From the NCBI RefSeq assembly GCF_030347395.1, contig NZ_CP128170.1:2542001-2606000 (forward strand): a stretch of 64,000 bases of DNA, given 5' to 3'. This document shows, one piece after another, positions 63,271-64,000 of the stretch. The DNA is from Microbacterium sp. ET2 (GTDB lineage: Bacteria; Actinomycetota; Actinomycetes; Actinomycetales; Microbacteriaceae). The notes below the pieces were generated by a model. That model ran no database searches. It was not told the origin of the DNA and saw only the letters and a program-made list of their open reading frames with translations. Made by a program: the position numbers and the translations under genes. Positions within the stretch are counted from its first letter, which is position 1. Every line of letters starts with the position of its first letter.

Positions 63271-63344
63271 AACTCCTGCAATTCGGGGCGCGGGGCGCCG
63301 AAACGGGCCGTTTTCGGCGGTGCGGGGCCGGTTCTGCAGGAGTT
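63271..63344. repeat. Palindromic element AACTCCTGCA...TGCAGGAGTT
   Basis: Perfect 10-bp inverted ends (63271-63280 and 63335-63344) flank a 54-bp centre containing GAAACGGGCCGTTTTC, which is itself a palindrome (63299-63314). It lies in the 270-bp gap between the divergent ppx/gppA and coaA genes. The rest of the gap holds no supported gene. Confidence 0.75.
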
Positions 63345-63489
63345 ACGGACGGGCGGCGCGGCGCACCTCCTCACATTCGCGGCCTTCGGGCCGGATTCGG
63401 CCGGGTTCGGCGCGTCGGCGGCCGAATCTGGGGAGTTGTGACGCCGCCGACCCCGCGGCGGCCCGGCAACGGGGCGGCCGGTGGTTACG

Positions 63490-64000
63490 ATGAGCGCCAT
63501 GTCTGTCGACGAAGCGACCACCGACCTGGCCCTCTCGCTGTACCGGGAGATCGCCCGCGAAGACTGGGCGCGGATGGCTGCGGGCATCCCGCAGCCCCTC
63601 AGCGAGACGGAGGTCGTGCAGCTGCGCGGGCTCGGCGACCGGCTCGACATCGCCGAGGTCGCCGAGGTGTACCTGCCGCTGTCGCGCCTGCTCTCGCTGT
63701 ACGCCCAGGCCACCAAGCGCCTCGGCGCCGAGACGAGCGCGTTCCTCGGCGAGGCCGACACCACCACACCCTTCGTCATCGGCGTCGCCGGGTCGGTCGC
63801 GGTGGGCAAGTCGACCATCGCCCGCCTGCTGCGCGAGCTCGTCAGTCGCTGGCCCGGCACGCCGCGCGTCGAGCTCGTCACCACCGACGGCTTCCTCTAC
63901 CCCAACGCCGAGCTCGAGCGACGCGGGCTCATGGCACGCAAGGGCTTCCCGGAGTCGTACGACCGGCGCGCCCTCGTGGAGTTCCTCACCGACGTCAAGA
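63490..64000 (+). CDS. coaA: Pantothenate kinase type I, 3' truncated by window edge
   Basis: The frame is open to the end of the window (170 residues seen of about 310). It has [20 protein letters not shown], the P-loop [17 protein letters not shown] and [20 protein letters not shown], which define bacterial type I (CoaA) kinases; the enzyme phosphorylates pantothenate in coenzyme A synthesis. Two in-frame ATGs (63490, 63499) are possible starts; neither has a strong ribosome binding site. Confidence 0.93.
   Translation, partial: MSAMSVDEATTDLALSLYREIAREDWARMAAGIPQPLSETEVVQLRGLGDRLDIAEVAEVYLPLSRLLSLYAQATKRLGAETSAFLGEADTTTPFVIGVAGSVAVGKSTIARLLRELVSRWPGTPRVELVTTDGFLYPNAELERRGLMARKGFPESYDRRALVEFLTDVK

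Overview
The window is 64 kb of high-GC DNA with dense short-overlap operons (ATGA/GTGA junctions), GTG starts, lipobox substrate-binding proteins and the order rplM-rpsI-glmM near coaA. This points to an actinobacterium, most likely Microbacteriaceae (Microbacterium-like). The family-level assignment is an inference from gene style and not from a marker gene.

Layout. 1-4888: the 3' end of a fatty acyl-AMP ligase, two acyl-CoA dehydrogenase-like genes (the first frameshifted) and an acyl carrier protein; this looks like a lipid-starter cassette. 5013-12862: a ROK regulator, a sugar ABC importer, a GH15 and a GH31 enzyme, probably for alpha-gluco-oligosaccharides. 12864-13997: an orphan XRE regulator and a repeat-rich, hairpin-rich gap. 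13998-22701: a peptide-type ABC importer, an NtaA/DszA-type flavin monooxygenase, a GntR regulator and two flavin reductases, laid out like EDTA/NTA or organosulfur loci. 22881-27584: a secreted Ig-like protein ending in LPATG, a BLUF photoreceptor with a small partner, and a TetR/glycosyltransferase/BphX-like group sharing an operator-like motif. 27585-34226: a repeat-bearing gap, then a copper operon (CopZ, secreted His-rich protein, CPC-type ATPase, CPH-type ATPase, frameshifted CsoR) with three CsoR-like boxes. 34279-34581: an array of 57-bp palindromic units. 34609-38390 (minus): ABC ATPase, permease, histidine kinase and response regulator; the last two carry apparent frameshifts. 38510-40185 (minus): an EspG-like protein and a WXG-like membrane protein. 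40326-45983: two tandem histidine kinases (one degenerate), a response regulator and a membrane protein. 46521-52011: a LacI-controlled sugar importer and a GH32-type enzyme. 52178-56255: an AraC/GyrI regulator, a FUSC-like membrane protein and a BCCT transporter. 56468-64000: rplM, rpsI, glmM, an IS481-type insertion exactly at the glmM stop codon, an APC transporter, a cupin lipoprotein, a Ppx/GppA phosphatase and the start of coaA.

Two themes run through the window. First, five genes (acyl-CoA dehydrogenase, csoR, LuxR-type regulator, its histidine kinase, lacI) read correctly only if one base is added or removed, so sequence error must be excluded before any is called a pseudogene. Second, intergenic gaps carry many perfect hairpins and dispersed palindromic repeats with several unrelated stem sequences but similar shape.
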